A DNA stretch of 7,150 nucleotides from Spirochaeta sp. Lineage in GTDB: Bacteria > Spirochaetota > Spirochaetia > DSM-2461. Of this stretch, positions 6,409-7,150 are shown one piece after another; positions within the stretch are counted from its first letter, which is position 1; the number at the start of each line of letters is the position of its first letter. The notes under the pieces are model-generated. The model made no database searches. It was not told the origin of the DNA and worked only from the letters and a program-made list of their open reading frames with translations. Location: NCBI GenBank assembly GCA_030635565.1, contig DAOVYP010000114.1:1-7150 (forward strand), read 5' to 3'. Both the position numbers and the translations under genes were made by a program.

Positions 6409-7150
6409 TCACGACTGCAATTCGCAGCTGCGGACCCTGTCGATATAGCGCTGGAGTTGACGTGAGCGGCTCACTGAACGGACCAGGAATAAATCGTCTT
6501 CTTTCGGCAGGGGCGGTTCATCGGGGAAATCCGCGAATACCTCATCCATCCCCTCAAGGGCGCTCACAACTGCAGAGGCGCTCCCATCCTTTCCGGCATA
6601 GGCATCCCATGCCGCGGTAATTCTCATGAGAAGACTCTGCTCAGAATCAAGAAACGAAGCAGCCAGTTCGGATTCTTCTTTTCGCCGGCTATCTGTATCA
6701 GGCGGTTCAGGCTGAAACTGCATCGGATGTGCTTTTGTGAGAAGAATTTTCGCAGCCTCGGTTTCACTGATAACCGGAAGACCGAGATCCAGGCCTCCCG
6801 GCTCAAGGACATAAAGCCTGTTTTCACTGGAATAACGATCCTTCAGCATTGCGGCATACCCTTCAAGGACAGTATCGGTATTCAGCTGTTTTCCTGCGGC
6901 ATCCGAGGATTTCAACCGGGGACGCTTCATTGAGGCTATCCAACCGGGATATGGATTCAGACGGTTTATGGTGGAAAGCTGCCAGCGATGAAACGATGCA
7001 CCCCGGGCGTGAGACTTCCCGGGACTGTAGGCGAAATCAAGTCCTGTCAGAAATACCGGCCCGGTGGTCAGCCCCCCGGCAATCTCCAGCGCAACCAGCC
7101 CGACGGAACCCAGTGGAGGAATGGGACGGCTTCTGAGTCCTGATTCATCC
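6409..7150 (-). CDS. DUF115/MptE-like protein, C-terminal part (5' end outside window)
   Basis: The frame ending at the TGA at 6411-6409 is open on the - strand to the right edge, giving 246 residues in the window. An ATG at 6930 is present, but conserved sequence continues upstream of it: GSVGLVALEIA, then VFLTGLDFAYSPGKSHARG and FHRW (7102-7110 and 6982-7056). This pattern (GSV...AL..A...G......G.D.AYS.GK.HA.G) is what I know from the DUF115 family. That family includes archaeal MptE (6-hydroxymethylpterin diphosphokinase) and the Maf proteins linked to flagellin glycosylation. ATG 6930 is therefore probably an internal Met. The remaining C-terminal part is less conserved and probably helical, with an acidic/Pro-rich stretch (DFPDEPPLPKEDD) and a basic tail. 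In spirochaetes such proteins are often annotated MptE-like; whether this one acts on pterins or in flagellin glycosylation cannot be told from the window. It is convergent with lepA and so a separate transcript. Confidence 0.82.
   Translation of the reverse strand, partial: DESGLRSRPIPPLGSVGLVALEIAGGLTTGPVFLTGLDFAYSPGKSHARGASFHRWQLSTINRLNPYPGWIASMKRPRLKSSDAAGKQLNTDTVLEGYAAMLKDRYSSENRLYVLEPGGLDLGLPVISETEAAKILLTKAHPMQFQPEPPDTDSRRKEESELAASFLDSEQSLLMRITAAWDAYAGKDGSASAVVSALEGMDEVFADFPDEPPLPKEDDLFLVRSVSRSRQLQRYIDRVRSCELQS

Noticed and set aside
6354..6620. A + strand open frame starting inside the end of lepA and crossing the convergent gap
   Set aside because: Its product is low-complexity-looking (Pro/Arg/His-rich), and most of it is antisense to the - strand gene; no ribosome site supports it.
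6849..7136. A 95-codon open frame on the + strand near the right edge
   Set aside because: It is antisense to the conserved DUF115 motif on the - strand, and its translation is Arg/Pro/Ser-rich with no recognisable features.

Overview
The window is a densely packed stretch of bacterial chromosome of moderate GC content. It has four genes on the + strand, then one convergent gene on the - strand that runs off the right edge. I infer a member of the Spirochaetota. The reasons are a lipoprotein-type HtrA/Deg protease, a large exported protein I cannot assign to a family, and an MptE-like/DUF115 protein of the kind common in spirochaetes. No rRNA or other strict marker is present, so this placement is moderate at best.

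Layout. Bases 1-935 hold the C-terminal half of the membrane AAA+ zinc protease FtsH. Bases 932-2740 start on a GTG that overlaps the ftsH stop by four bases and encode a 602-residue exported protein. It has a helical N-terminal half and a C-terminal half carrying calcium-loop-like modules (DxDxDGxxE) with an exact 24-residue period. Two bases later, 2743-4497 encodes a lipoprotein serine protease with an intact His/Asp/Ser triad and two PDZ domains. A 58-base gap follows, containing a strong sigma70-type promoter (TCGACA-N17-TATAAT) whose predicted start falls on or beside the ATG of lepA (4556-6370), implying a leaderless transcript. After 38 bases, a convergent gene (6409 to beyond 7150, - strand) encodes the C-terminal part of a DUF115/MptE-like protein.

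How the genes fit together. FtsH (inner-membrane proteolysis), the unknown exported protein and the lipoprotein HtrA-like protease look like one co-transcribed, translationally coupled unit, consistent with envelope protein quality control. The role of the middle protein is inferred only from this context. LepA (EF4) appears to have its own promoter in addition to any read-through. The - strand gene is a separate transcription unit.

The points most worth a second look are the predicted leaderless lepA promoter, the 24-residue loop modules in the uncharacterised exported protein, and the - strand gene, whose reading frame and conserved motif continue well past the first ATG a simple ORF call would choose.
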